DNA of 64,000 bases from DATCJA01 sp963814955. Its GTDB lineage: Bacteria; Acidobacteriota; Vicinamibacteria; Vicinamibacterales; UBA2999. The stretch covers positions 1 through 64,000 of the forward strand of contig CAWFEX010000010.1 of the NCBI GenBank assembly GCA_963814955.1. The letters are read 5' to 3'. A program made the position numbers and the translations under genes. The notes under the pieces were generated by a model. That model ran no database searches, had not been told where the DNA came from, and was given only the letters and a program-made list of their open reading frames with translations. This document shows positions 16,395-25,157 of the stretch, in pieces (position 1 is the first letter of the stretch; the number at the start of each line of letters is the position of its first letter).

Positions 16395-17201
16395 ATGCAT
16401 CATCGTTTCGCGTTTGTAATCGTTGCCGGCTTCGCGCTTGCCGCAGCCCGTATCGTGAGTTCCTCTGAGCCGGCCCATCAACCGGCCGGGGATGTGGACA
16501 TCCTCGTTGGCGGCGCTCCCCAACACCGTTATGCGCATGACGGACGCTGGTACGTCGAGGCGCTCAAGGGACGGGAATATGCGATTCGATTGCACAACCC
16601 TTACCCAGTCCGAGTGGCCGTGGCGCTCGCGGTGGACGGGCTCAACAGCATCGACGCGAGGGAAACGACCGCCGCAGACGCGCGCAAGTGGGTGCTCGAC
16701 CCGTTCGAGACCGTCACCATCCAGGGATGGCAGACGAGCCGGACCGAGGCCCGGCGCTTTGAATTTACGACGGAGGCTCGTTCGTACGGACAGGCGCTCG
16801 GCAAGACCGACAATCTCGGCGTGATCTCCGCGGTGTTCTTCAAGGAGCGCCAGCGCGCGAGCCGTAACGACACGCGCGACTACGTGGGCAGCCGGATGCC
16901 GGCACCGCAGGAGTCTTCGCCCGCCAGACAGGAAGCCGCGGCGGGCGCCGGCAGCGAAAAGGCGGCCGATCAGGAATACGCCGCAACGGGAATGGGTCAC
17001 CGGACCGATCATGTGGTTACCCAGGTTTGGCTGGACCTTGAAGACGTGCCCGCGCGGACGGTGAACATCCGCTATGAATTCCGCCCTCAGTTAGTGCGGC
17101 TTGGCATCCTGCCGCCCGTTCTCGCGACGGATCCGCTGCAGCGTCGCGAGCGCGCCCGGGGCTTCGAATCGGGGTTCAGCCCGGTGCCCGGGCAACGGTG
17201 A
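16395..17201 (+). CDS. Conserved secreted protein of unknown function
   Basis: The protein is 268 aa with a signal peptide (hydrophobic core FAFVIVAGFALAAAR). The central part, from GRWYVEALKGREYAIRLHN through VAVALAVDGLNSIDAR, VLDPFETVTIQGWQTSRTEARRFEF and GVISAVFFKER, looks like a family of secreted hypothetical proteins I have seen in other bacteria, which share the pattern VDGxN..LxP..xxxIxGWR.S..E...F.F. A low-complexity linker (residues about 165-200) and a basic C-terminus follow. It is downstream of the MFS gene but behind its own strong Shine-Dalgarno, which is buried in a hairpin. No catalytic residues are evident. Confidence 0.7.
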   Translation: MHHRFAFVIVAGFALAAARIVSSSEPAHQPAGDVDILVGGAPQHRYAHDGRWYVEALKGREYAIRLHNPYPVRVAVALAVDGLNSIDARETTAADARKWVLDPFETVTIQGWQTSRTEARRFEFTTEARSYGQALGKTDNLGVISAVFFKERQRASRNDTRDYVGSRMPAPQESSPARQEAAAGAGSEKAADQEYAATGMGHRTDHVVTQVWLDLEDVPARTVNIRYEFRPQLVRLGILPPVLATDPLQRRERARGFESGFSPVPGQR

Positions 17202-17207
17202 CGTGTA

Positions 17208-17285
17208 CGCGCACGCTAAAGCGTGCGCTCTACAGGAAGAGGGGTAGGCAGTACGTAGCGCGCAGGCTTCAGCCTGCGCGGCTAC
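17208..17285. repeat. Composite of two palindromes: CGCACGCTAAAGCGTGCG and GCGCAGGCTTCAGCCTGCGC
   Basis: Two different short palindromes lie about 30 bp apart in the gap between a plus and a minus gene that converge here. The same pair with the same order and a similar spacer (CTCTACAGG then GTAGCGCGCAGG) recurs at 25641-25720, and the first one alone at 20738-20766. Paired order and spacing suggest a single composite mobile or REP-like element. Confidence 0.75.
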
Positions 17286-17290
17286 CTTCG

Positions 17291-18478
17291 CTACGGCGTC
17301 TTGGAGACTGTCGCGTAGCCCGGGTTCTGCGGTTTGCCGAGTCCTGTATACCGGAGCCGGAAGAACCGCTGGCCCTCGTTCACTTCGCCTATATACAGAT
17401 TGCCTTTCGAGTCGGGCTGCGAAGCGAGGCTGTGCAGGTGGAAGAACTGACGGGCGTTGTGGCCACCCTGTCCGCCGAACGACGAGAGCAGCGTAAGCGT
17501 CCTGCGGTCGACGACGAGTAGCACTTTGTTGCTGCCGTCGGCAACGAAGAGGTATCGCTGCTGCGCGTCGCGTGAAAGCGCGAAGTTGTGCACGGTGCCT
17601 TCGTTCTGCAGGGTGTCTCTGTTGACGAACACTTCCGTCACATAAGTTCCGTCAACGCGAAACACCTGGATGCGATTGTTCGATCGATCTCCCACGTAGA
17701 CCATGTCGTCGTTCGACACAACCACGGAGTGAACGGGATTGCCGAACGACGGGGAGGGCGGTCCCACGATGAGCTGCGCCCTGGGTGGAAACTTGTGAGT
17801 GTCGTCGGGCGGCTTGCCGTAAGCTCCCCAGTGGCGCTTGTACGCGCCAGTGTCGGCGTCGTACACGATCACGCGTCGATTCGTATACCCGTCGGCGACG
17901 AAGAGCTCGTTGGTCTTCGGATAGACAACCATGCTGGCCGCGCCGTACACGTTGGCCGTGTCGTTGCTCCCCTTGCTCTGGTTCTGCTTGCCGATCTGCA
18001 GCAGAAACTTGCCGCTGTTCGAAAACTTCAAAACCTGGTTGTCGCCCTTGCCGTTGCCCGCCACCCAGATATTGCCCTTGTGGTCTGCGTACACGCCGTG
18101 CTCAGTTGTGGGCCACTCATACCCGGCGCCGGGCCCGCCGAGCGCCTTTACGAACTTGCCGTTCTGATCGAATTCAAGAATCGGGGGCGCCGGAGTGCAA
18201 CAGCGCGCCGCCGGCGGATTGAGTGCCGCCGATCGTTCGCCGGGCGAGACGCTGGCCGGGCGGTGGGCAATCCAGATGTGATCCTGGTTGTCGACGCTGA
18301 TGCCCCCGACCTGTCCGGTGGTCCATCTGTTCGGCAGATCCTGGAAGAACAGCGGATCCCAGTCGAAATTCGGCACGCCTTCCGACTGGGCGACCACCGT
18401 GACCCTGTCTGGAGCCAGGCCGATGACCAGTGCGGCAACGATGACTACCCCTGACAGCAACGACAACGTCGTTTTCAT
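17291..18478 (-). CDS. Secreted NHL-repeat beta-propeller protein (paralog)
   Basis: The 395-aa protein has a signal peptide (LSLLSGVVIVAALVIGLA). Blade motifs match those of the 12826-14079 protein: GGISVDNQDHIWIAHRP, HGVYADHKGNIWVAGNG, ELFVADGYTNRRVIVYD, GAYKRHWGAYG, MVYVGDRSNNRIQVFRVD and YLFVADGSNKVLLVVDR. A double Cys (RCCTPAPP) sits between blades 1 and 2. It lies 71 bp downstream of the PQQ dehydrogenase gene on the same strand and is probably cotranscribed with it. That pairing suggests an extracytoplasmic role linked to oxidation of a small molecule, but this is inference. Confidence 0.8.
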   Translation of the reverse strand: MKTTLSLLSGVVIVAALVIGLAPDRVTVVAQSEGVPNFDWDPLFFQDLPNRWTTGQVGGISVDNQDHIWIAHRPASVSPGERSAALNPPAARCCTPAPPILEFDQNGKFVKALGGPGAGYEWPTTEHGVYADHKGNIWVAGNGKGDNQVLKFSNSGKFLLQIGKQNQSKGSNDTANVYGAASMVVYPKTNELFVADGYTNRRVIVYDADTGAYKRHWGAYGKPPDDTHKFPPRAQLIVGPPSPSFGNPVHSVVVSNDDMVYVGDRSNNRIQVFRVDGTYVTEVFVNRDTLQNEGTVHNFALSRDAQQRYLFVADGSNKVLLVVDRRTLTLLSSFGGQGGHNARQFFHLHSLASQPDSKGNLYIGEVNEGQRFFRLRYTGLGKPQNPGYATVSKTP

Positions 18479-18549
18479 AACCAGCGTCCCTTCACGTCGA
18501 GAATTGACTGATGCCGCGTCGCGTATAAGTCGTCAGCGAATTGAGCACA

Positions 18550-20601
18550 TCACGGTAGCGCCAAAGCCACCAGTTCCGGCAGCGCGCCTTGTTCTTGCGG
18601 CGTCACGGTAAGCGCAATGTACTGCTTGCCGTCTACCATGTAGGTCATCGGCGTGCCGATGGCGAAGCCGGGCAGATCCGTCGACCCGAGTTCCTTCCCT
18701 GACCTTTTGTCGTAGGCGACGAGGCGTGGTCCGTCGTTGGTGCCGCCAGCGGTCAGCGCATAGATGAGCAGCGTCTTCGTCAGCAATGGTCCGCTCAACG
18801 TAACGTTGCCTCCAACAGGCGGCAGTTTGAGCGGCGCCAGCAGCGGCAGGTTGCGCACGGCATCCCCGTTGCCCGTCGGGATCATCCATGCGTGCGTGCC
18901 ACTGTTCATGTCGATGGCGGTCATCCGCGAATAGGGCGGCTTGAACAACGGAACCCCACCCATCGGGGGACTGTTGCGTGGCCGCTGGACGTACCGGAGG
19001 TTGCTCTTCAGCTCGGGCTCGGGCGGCACGATCCGGTTGACGCTCCAACCCTGTCTTGACGGGATATAGAGCATTCCGGTGTCGGGATCGACTGCCGCGC
19101 CGGACCAGTTACCGCCGCCGTTGGTCCCTGGCCGCTGGATCGTCCCTTCCGTCGTGGGCGGCGTGAATAGCGGACCGAGCGTGAAGCCTTGCACGGCCTT
19201 GACGGCCATGGCGCGAATCTCCGGTGTGAAGTCGACGAGATCGTCGAGCGTCGCACCCTGATATTCAAACGCGGCGGGGCGCGTGGGGAACGGCTGCGTC
19301 GGCGCTGCGCGCTCGCCTGGCACATTGGACGGCGGCACCGGCCGCTCCTCGATCGGCCACACCGGAGCGCCCGTCGTGCGATCGAACGTGTATACAAACC
19401 CCTGCTTCGTAATCTGCGCGAGCGCTTTGATTCGCTTGCCGTCGACCATGATGTCGACCAGGTTGGGCGCCGCAGGGTTGTCGTAGTCCCAGAGGCCGTG
19501 ATGCACGGTCTGGAAATGCCAGACTCGCCTGCCGGTCGCGAGGTCGAGGGCCAACACGCTCTCCGCGAACAGGTTGTTGCCGAGCCGATGTCCGCCGTAA
19601 TAGTCGGGTGCGATCGTGTTGGTGGGCGCGTAGAGATGCCCCAGCTCTTCGTCTGCGCTGAACATCGACCAGGTGGTGACCTTTCCCGAGTACGCCCACG
19701 AGTCGTTTTCCCAGGTATCGCCGCCGAACTCACCGGGAGTTGGAATGGTCTTGAATGTCCACCTCACCTTCCCGGTGCGCGCGTCGAACGCGCGAATCCA
19801 GCCCGGGATCTGCTCCTTCTTGCTCACGAGTGATGAGATGGAGGCTGGCGTAACGACAATGTCGCCGACGACAAACGGCGGCGACTGCACCGAATACGTG
19901 AGGGCGTTGAGATAATCGCGCTCACCGCGTTTCGCGAATGGCAGCCCTTCCATCAAATCGACGCGGCCGTTGGCGCCAAACCCTGTGATGGGCAGACCGG
20001 TCTTCGCGTCGACCGCGATCAGATAGCCGTCGCCCGTCCCCCAATAAATCCGCTCTTCCTTTCCGTCGGTCCAGTACCCGACACCCCGCTGGTTCCACCG
20101 CGCGCTCATCGTCGTCGTACCGGCTTCGTAGCTCTTCGGGTTGTAGGTCCAGCGCAGGGCCCCCGTTTTGGCGTCGTAGGCCGCGCCCACCGACGAGGGC
20201 GAGTTGAGGTAGAGGGTGCCCCCCACCATGAGCGGCGTCGCCTTGAAATTGTTCACGAACGGCGGCTGACGGTCGCGCCAGCGTTTGGGATCGATTCGAT
20301 TCAGCTCCGCAAAAATTGCGGTGGAGCTGGCGGTCCATTCAGCACCGTTCGCCAGCGTCATGCTCAGAACGGCGTCGGGCGTGTTCACGCGCCACGCCAC
20401 CCGGAGACGCGCGAAGTTGCTGCCGTCGATCTGATCGAGGGGCGAGTATTTCGAGCTGGCCAGATCGCCGCCATACGTCGGCCACTCGCCTTGCGCGGTG
20501 GACGGCCGGTGGCTGCGCTGGGCAGATCCCGTTACCGCCGCGAGCGTGATGATGGCAATGACGACGCCGACCGGGAACCGACGGCGCGACTGTGTCGCCA
20601 T
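18550..20601 (-). CDS. PQQ-dependent dehydrogenase (quinoprotein)
   Basis: Periplasmic quinoprotein with an eight-bladed propeller that oxidises an alcohol, sugar or polyol and passes electrons to the respiratory chain. It is 683 aa from the ATG at 20601 (MATQSRRRFPVGVVIAI, a signal or anchor). Blade and cofactor motifs: WPTYGGDLASSKYSPLDQI, GYWTDGKEERIYWGTGDGYLIAVDAKTG, VWHFQTVHHGLWDYDNPAAPNL, GFVYTFDRTTGAPVWPIEE and WSGAAVDPDTGMLYIPS. HHGLWDYD is the region near the PQQ and calcium site. There is no CxxCH, so it lacks its own haem. The layout is closest to the membrane glucose/quinate dehydrogenase branch; the substrate is not known. A longer frame to 20667 is unlikely. Confidence 0.88.
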   Translation of the reverse strand: MATQSRRRFPVGVVIAIITLAAVTGSAQRSHRPSTAQGEWPTYGGDLASSKYSPLDQIDGSNFARLRVAWRVNTPDAVLSMTLANGAEWTASSTAIFAELNRIDPKRWRDRQPPFVNNFKATPLMVGGTLYLNSPSSVGAAYDAKTGALRWTYNPKSYEAGTTTMSARWNQRGVGYWTDGKEERIYWGTGDGYLIAVDAKTGLPITGFGANGRVDLMEGLPFAKRGERDYLNALTYSVQSPPFVVGDIVVTPASISSLVSKKEQIPGWIRAFDARTGKVRWTFKTIPTPGEFGGDTWENDSWAYSGKVTTWSMFSADEELGHLYAPTNTIAPDYYGGHRLGNNLFAESVLALDLATGRRVWHFQTVHHGLWDYDNPAAPNLVDIMVDGKRIKALAQITKQGFVYTFDRTTGAPVWPIEERPVPPSNVPGERAAPTQPFPTRPAAFEYQGATLDDLVDFTPEIRAMAVKAVQGFTLGPLFTPPTTEGTIQRPGTNGGGNWSGAAVDPDTGMLYIPSRQGWSVNRIVPPEPELKSNLRYVQRPRNSPPMGGVPLFKPPYSRMTAIDMNSGTHAWMIPTGNGDAVRNLPLLAPLKLPPVGGNVTLSGPLLTKTLLIYALTAGGTNDGPRLVAYDKRSGKELGSTDLPGFAIGTPMTYMVDGKQYIALTVTPQEQGALPELVALALP

Positions 20602-20737
20602 AGCCGACCTCACAATCAGAAGTGTGACGTCGGTTGCTCGACCACGACAATCGGCGGACCGACACACAGATGGGCTGGAAGGTAGATGAAATCCGTAAGG
20701 CTGTCAAACGTCGCGCAAGTTGTCCGCGCACGCCTGT

Positions 20738-20766
20738 CCGCGCACGCTAAAGCGTGCGCTCTACAG
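20738..20766. repeat. Palindrome CGCACGCTAAAGCGTGCG
   Basis: Single copy of the first half of the composite repeat, with the same CTCTACAG suffix, just beyond the 3' end of the dehydratase gene. It lies in the 168-bp gap that should also hold the PQQ gene promoter. Confidence 0.7.
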
Positions 20767-20769
20767 GGC

Positions 20770-22458
20770 CTATGGGTCCTTCCGCAGGAAATCAAAATCA
20801 CATCCCGCTTCTGCGCCGAGCACCGACTCCGCGTACAGGCGGGCGTAACCGCGGCCGGGTAGAGGGCGCGGCGGTCCCTGACTCCTGCTCTGCAGCTCGT
20901 TCTCAGGCAGCAGCACGTCCACGCGGCGCTCCTTGACGCTGACGCGAATGCGATCGCCGGATCGCACGAGGCCAAGCGGACCGCCAATGGCGCATTCGGG
21001 CGACGCGTGGAGAATCACGGTCCCAAACGCGGTTCCGCTCATCCGTGCGTCCGAAATGCGGACCATGTCCTTGACACCGGAGCGGGCAAGCTTGGCGGGT
21101 ATAGGCAGGTATCCGGCCTCGGGCATGCCGGCGCCAATCGGCCCGGCATTCTGCAGCACGAGCACGTCTTCAGGCAGCACGTCGAGCGCCGGGTCGTCGA
21201 TGCGCGCGGCGAGATCGTCCAGATTTTCAAAAACGACGGCGCGACCGACATGCTCGAAGAGGCGCTCGTCGGCCGCCGCGCACTTGAGGATCGCGCCGTT
21301 TGGCGCGACATTCCCGAACAGGGCGAGCAGTCCACCGGTCGGCTGAAACGGATCGTCGAGCGGCCGGATGACGCTGCGATCGACGAACGGCGGTCGGTGC
21401 TCCAGCCGCTGGCCGAGTGTCTCGCCGGTGACCGACGGGCATTCGAGGTTCAGAAGCGGTCGCAGTTCCTGAAGCACGGCTCCCATACCTCCGGCGGCAT
21501 GGAAGTCCTCCATATAGTGCGGCCCTGTCGGCTTCAGGTTTACGAGCACCGGCGTGGACTCGCTGAGCGCGTTGAAGTGACGCAGGTCGACTGACAGCCC
21601 GACACGACCGGCAATCGCGGCGAGATGAATGACAGCATTCGTCGATCCGCCAATCGCCAGGAGGACTCGCAGCGCGTTGTCGATCGCCTCGCGGGTCACG
21701 ATCTGGGTTGGCGTCGGACCCGAGGCCGCAAGGCGGACCGCTTCCGCGCCGCTTGCTTCCGCAATGCGCAGCCGATCGGCGTGAACGGCAGGAACCGCGG
21801 CGCCGCCCGGCAGGCTCATGCCAAGCGCTTCGGCGAGGCAGGCCATCGTGCTGGCGGTTCCCATGACGGCGCACGTCCCTGCGGTGACGGCGAGGCTGTC
21901 CTCTACCGTGGCGATCTCGGACTTCGTAACGTCTCCCGATCGGTAGCGCGCCCAGAATCGCCGGCAATCGGTGCAGGCGCCGAGGCGCTCGCCGCGATAA
22001 CGGCCCGTCATCATCGGTCCGACGACGAGCTGGATAGCGGGAACGCCTGCCGAAATCGCGCCCATCAACTGCGCGGGCACCGTCTTGTCGCAGCCGCCGA
22101 TCAACACCACCGCACTCATAGGCTGCGCGCGGATCATTTCCTCCACGTCCATCGCCATCAGATTGCGGAATACCAGGCTGGTCGGGTTGAGAAACACCTC
22201 GCCCAGTGAAATCGTCGGGAATTCGAGGGGCAGGCCGCCAGCCGCCACCACACCTCGCTTGACCGCGTCGACGAGCTCAGGCGTCAGGCGATGGCAGTTG
22301 TTGAATCCGCTGGCCGAGGTGGCAAGGCCGATGATGGGCCGTGCGAGCATCGCGCCCGAGTAGCCCATCGACTTTGCAAACGAACGGCGCAGGTACGCCG
22401 AAAACTCCGCATCGCCGTAGTTGGTGAGGCCCTTCTCCAGCCCCGATTTCGGGTTCAT
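20770..22458 (-). CDS. IlvD/Edd-family dehydratase (aldonate or dihydroxy-acid)
   Basis: Fe-S and Mg-dependent dehydratase, 562 aa. The iron-sulfur ligands are in FNNCH, GGCDKTVPAQ and GACTDCRRFW; other family blocks are GGSTNAVIHL, GPHYMEDFHAAGGM and the C-terminal GPIGAGMPEAGYLPIPAKL with ISDARMSGTAFGTVILHASPE. The first block reads YSGAMLARPIIGL and the spacing favours the sugar-acid branch (arabonate/xylonate/gluconate-like dehydratase) over biosynthetic IlvD. Its stop-start overlaps the next gene by four bases (22455-22458), so a dehydratase and a 3-hydroxyacyl-CoA-type dehydrogenase are translated together. This fits an oxidative sugar-acid pathway fed by the PQQ dehydrogenase. Substrate identity is inference. 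Confidence 0.87.
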   Translation of the reverse strand: MNPKSGLEKGLTNYGDAEFSAYLRRSFAKSMGYSGAMLARPIIGLATSASGFNNCHRLTPELVDAVKRGVVAAGGLPLEFPTISLGEVFLNPTSLVFRNLMAMDVEEMIRAQPMSAVVLIGGCDKTVPAQLMGAISAGVPAIQLVVGPMMTGRYRGERLGACTDCRRFWARYRSGDVTKSEIATVEDSLAVTAGTCAVMGTASTMACLAEALGMSLPGGAAVPAVHADRLRIAEASGAEAVRLAASGPTPTQIVTREAIDNALRVLLAIGGSTNAVIHLAAIAGRVGLSVDLRHFNALSESTPVLVNLKPTGPHYMEDFHAAGGMGAVLQELRPLLNLECPSVTGETLGQRLEHRPPFVDRSVIRPLDDPFQPTGGLLALFGNVAPNGAILKCAAADERLFEHVGRAVVFENLDDLAARIDDPALDVLPEDVLVLQNAGPIGAGMPEAGYLPIPAKLARSGVKDMVRISDARMSGTAFGTVILHASPECAIGGPLGLVRSGDRIRVSVKERRVDVLLPENELQSRSQGPPRPLPGRGYARLYAESVLGAEAGCDFDFLRKDP

Positions 22459-23357
22459 TCCGCGGCGTCCTTTTCGAGATAGGCAAGCAGGCGCTGCAGT
22501 CGCGCGCTGGCGCGCCGCTGGACAGCCGCGCCGTCACGTTGCCGCCAATCGTAGAACCCCCGTCCGCTGCGGATACCGACGTCTCCCCGCGCAACCATGT
22601 CCTGCAGGAACGCGTTGGGCACGTTCGTGTGAGACAACGTCGGCACGATCGACCGCTGAGCCTGAGCGTGCATCTCGAGCCCGGCGAGATCCTTCTGCTC
22701 GAGCAAGCCCGTGATGCACATACGAGGGCCGAGCAGCCGCTTGGCCACGCTGTCGATCATTTCCGCGGTGGCAATGCCCGATTCCAGCAGGTGGTAGGCC
22801 TCGTGCAGGATTGAGTGCTGCAGCCGGTTGATCAGGTACCCATTCACCGGCCGCTGCAGCAGGATCGGATCGCGCTTTGCCTGTTTGATCGCCGCCACTG
22901 ATATAGCCACGGCGGAGTCCTCCGTGCGCGCTGCGCGAACGACTTCGATCATCGGGAAGACGTCTGCCGGCTGAAAAAAATGCATCGCGAGAAAGCGGCC
23001 GGGGTAACGCAGTGGTGCTGCCAGTTCCTCGAGCGGCAACCCTGACGTGTTGGTCGCGAGAGCCGGTCGGCCGCCAAACATCGTTTCTATCTCCGCGTAG
23101 ACACCCTGCTTGACGTTGAGTTGCTCGAAAACCGCTTCGATCACGAGATCGGGCACCACGTCCTGCGGTATCTGTCGCACGGTCTTCACGCCCGCGTGCG
23201 AGAACGCAATCTCGCGTGTGTCGACCATCGTCACGGCGATGCCCGCGCTCGCGAAGAGCCGGGCAATTCCCTGGCCCATGACGCCACCGCCCATGACGAG
23301 CAGCGACTTGCAGAGCGGCGTGTCGGAGGACTGATCCGTTGAAGTAGCAGGCGTCAT
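22455..23357 (-). CDS. 3-hydroxyacyl-CoA dehydrogenase-family NAD oxidoreductase
   Basis: The 300-aa protein has an N-terminal Rossmann domain (LLVMGGGVMGQGIARLFASAG) and a C-terminal all-helical domain (PVNGYLINRLQHSILHEAYHLLESG). The catalytic His is in LAMHFFQPADVFPMIEVV and the Asn in NTSGLPLEEL. This architecture is shared by 3-hydroxyacyl-CoA and 3-hydroxybutyryl-CoA dehydrogenases and L-gulonate 3-dehydrogenase. Four-base overlap with the aldonate-type dehydratase makes the sugar-acid branch plausible, but a beta-oxidation role cannot be excluded. The start is ATG 23357; the CTTTTGCC repeat lies immediately upstream and no Shine-Dalgarno is obvious. Confidence 0.85.
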   Translation of the reverse strand: MTPATSTDQSSDTPLCKSLLVMGGGVMGQGIARLFASAGIAVTMVDTREIAFSHAGVKTVRQIPQDVVPDLVIEAVFEQLNVKQGVYAEIETMFGGRPALATNTSGLPLEELAAPLRYPGRFLAMHFFQPADVFPMIEVVRAARTEDSAVAISVAAIKQAKRDPILLQRPVNGYLINRLQHSILHEAYHLLESGIATAEMIDSVAKRLLGPRMCITGLLEQKDLAGLEMHAQAQRSIVPTLSHTNVPNAFLQDMVARGDVGIRSGRGFYDWRQRDGAAVQRRASARLQRLLAYLEKDAAE

Positions 23358-23360
23358 GGA

Positions 23361-23405
23361 AAATACCTTTGCCCTTTTGCCTTTTGCCTTTTGACTTTGC
23401 GCCTT
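23361..23405. repeat. Polypyrimidine word repeat (CTTTTGCC)
   Basis: Tandem words TTTGCCC, TTTTGCC, TTTTGCC, TTTTGACTT cover the gap between the dehydrogenase and dapF; read on the minus strand it is the same GTCAAAAG/GGCAAAAG array as at 8158 and 48784. Confidence 0.8.
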
Positions 23406-23417
23406 ACACGGTTCTTG

Positions 23418-24236
23418 TCAGTTCTCCACCAGCCACTCACCTGCCAGCACGATTTCGGCCCAGCCTGTGAGATAGACGCCGTCAGTGCGCCATTCGACGC
23501 GCTGCGTACCGCCAGGTGCAACGATGTCGACGTCTCGTGAAGCGCCGCCGTGCACCGCGGCGGCGACCGCTGAGGCACAGGAGCCGGTGCCAGACGAAGT
23601 GGTGGGCCCGACGCCACGTTCCCAGATCAGTATCCGTACTCGGTCAGGCGACTCGACGTGGGCGAACTCCACATTCGTCCCGGCAGGAAACATCGCATGA
23701 GCCGCCAGCGCGGGACCAAGTTGGTGGAAACGGTCCGAAGCAGGCAACGGTCCGATCACGACACACTGCGGATTGCCCATCCGCAAGACTGTCGCGGTCA
23801 CCGTATTGGCGCCGAGCGGAATCGTCACCTGCCGAATGTCTTCCGGCTGCCCGAGCGCCGCCCGAAACGTGTAGCGCTCCCCGTCACGCCCGAGCAGCTC
23901 GAGACGTTTTCCGCCGGCATCGGTTTCGACGGTGACCGTAGCGCCCGCGCAGAGATTCTGTTCTCGCGCGACGAGCGCTGCCAGACATCGGACGCCGTTG
24001 CCAGACAGTTCAGAGGCGCTGCCGTCGGCGTTGAACAGGCGCATCGACGCCCCTCGCTCGCGAAGCTCGTAAAAGATCAGCCCGTCGGCGCCAATTCCCG
24101 TATGCCGCTGGCATAACGCGCGCGCGAGTGCGGACGCATCCGGCGCGGCGTTGGCGGCCCGTGCCCGCTTATCGCCCGCCAACAGAAAATCGTTTCCGTA
24201 GGCATGCGCTTTGACGACGGGGATGTTCGAGTTCAT
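23418..24236 (-). CDS. dapF: Diaminopimelate epimerase
   Basis: Converts LL- to meso-diaminopimelate for lysine and peptidoglycan. The protein is 272 aa from the ATG at 24236 (MNSNIPVVKAHAYGNDFLL), a start that matches other DapF; the longer frame to 24269 adds eleven unconserved residues. Both catalytic cysteines are present: GNGVRCLAAL (about residue 82) and GTGSCASAVAAA (about residue 223). Two-fold internal symmetry is visible. It is separated from the other dap genes (50.3-53.6 kb). A polypyrimidine repeat follows the stop. The gene overlaps nothing and is intact. Confidence 0.95.
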   Translation of the reverse strand: MNSNIPVVKAHAYGNDFLLAGDKRARAANAAPDASALARALCQRHTGIGADGLIFYELRERGASMRLFNADGSASELSGNGVRCLAALVAREQNLCAGATVTVETDAGGKRLELLGRDGERYTFRAALGQPEDIRQVTIPLGANTVTATVLRMGNPQCVVIGPLPASDRFHQLGPALAAHAMFPAGTNVEFAHVESPDRVRILIWERGVGPTTSSGTGSCASAVAAAVHGGASRDVDIVAPGGTQRVEWRTDGVYLTGWAEIVLAGEWLVEN

Positions 24237-24281
24237 CGATGTCTCTGAGGAGGACAGGCGACCGTGCACGTCAGGTGTGCA

Positions 24282-25148
24282 TCAGGGGAGCTGAAATGCA
24301 TCGAACACGTAGGTAAACCCCAACGTCGCGCCCCAGTTCGGATCGCGAGCTGTGAGCCCGATGAGCACAGCCGCGTCCGCCCGAACCGGCCCCGTCGTGT
24401 ATCGCCCCCCAAACCGAAACATGCTGCGTGACTCGGTTCCCGGCGGTGGCTCCCCGTCGCGAGTGCTTGCGCGTCCGTTCACTTCTCCCACCACTTCAGC
24501 CCGCTGCGTGAGGGCGCGGGCAAAAGACAAGCCGTAGATCAGGACGTCGTTCTGTCGATCCCCACGCGTGGGGTCCCCGAGAATGCCCAGGCCGATGTTG
24601 GCGACCACACGCACGGACTGCACCGTCTTCGCGAGGAGCACCGACGAATAGAAGTCCGTCGTATCAAGCCCGAGGCCGCTCTCGTTAGATGCCATCGGGA
24701 GCCTCGTCGCCGATCGCAGTGCGATGGACGGCCGCGAGACGCCTTCCGAGATGAGGCGGATCTTCGTACCGATCACCAGATCCTCGGCGTCGGACGTCGT
24801 ATCCCCTGAGCGGTCGACCATGAATGAGAGCGGTGCAACACGGCGTTCCGTGATCGAGAGGTGGTTGTAGAGCGCTCCGTCAATCTGCGCTTCGCCGATT
24901 GATCCGAGGCCAAAGCTGATTCCGATTGTTGGAAAGCGACGAAGGTTTCCCGTGAGTCCGGACACTGGGTATTCCACGCCGTGCGCATAGTCGATCCCGG
25001 CCTCGAGCAGCATACGTCCAGCGCCGATCGTTTCCGGATCCTCGGTGACGAGCGGGCGCTGCTGCGCAAACACCGCGTCCGGAGCGAACATGCAGACGAT
25101 GAGATACATCGCTGAGAAGCTGATGCGGTGGGCGAATGTGTACGTCAT
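24282..25148 (-). CDS. Putative outer-membrane beta-barrel protein
   Basis: The 288-aa protein has a signal peptide (MYLIVCMFAPDAVFAQQ, cut after VFA) and then alternating polar and hydrophobic strands ending in an aromatic-rich stretch (LGFTYVFDAFQLP). The start, RPLVTEDPETIGAGRMLLEAGIDYAHG, and strands such as TKIRLISEGVSRPSIALRSATRLP resemble Phenol_MetA_deg-type or transporter-like outer-membrane proteins. No ligand is apparent. It lies between dapF and dtd on the same strand, with 45 bp and 9 bp gaps, so it may be co-transcribed. Confidence 0.6.
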   Translation of the reverse strand: MTYTFAHRISFSAMYLIVCMFAPDAVFAQQRPLVTEDPETIGAGRMLLEAGIDYAHGVEYPVSGLTGNLRRFPTIGISFGLGSIGEAQIDGALYNHLSITERRVAPLSFMVDRSGDTTSDAEDLVIGTKIRLISEGVSRPSIALRSATRLPMASNESGLGLDTTDFYSSVLLAKTVQSVRVVANIGLGILGDPTRGDRQNDVLIYGLSFARALTQRAEVVGEVNGRASTRDGEPPPGTESRSMFRFGGRYTTGPVRADAAVLIGLTARDPNWGATLGFTYVFDAFQLP

Positions 25149-25157
25149 GTGCGCTGG

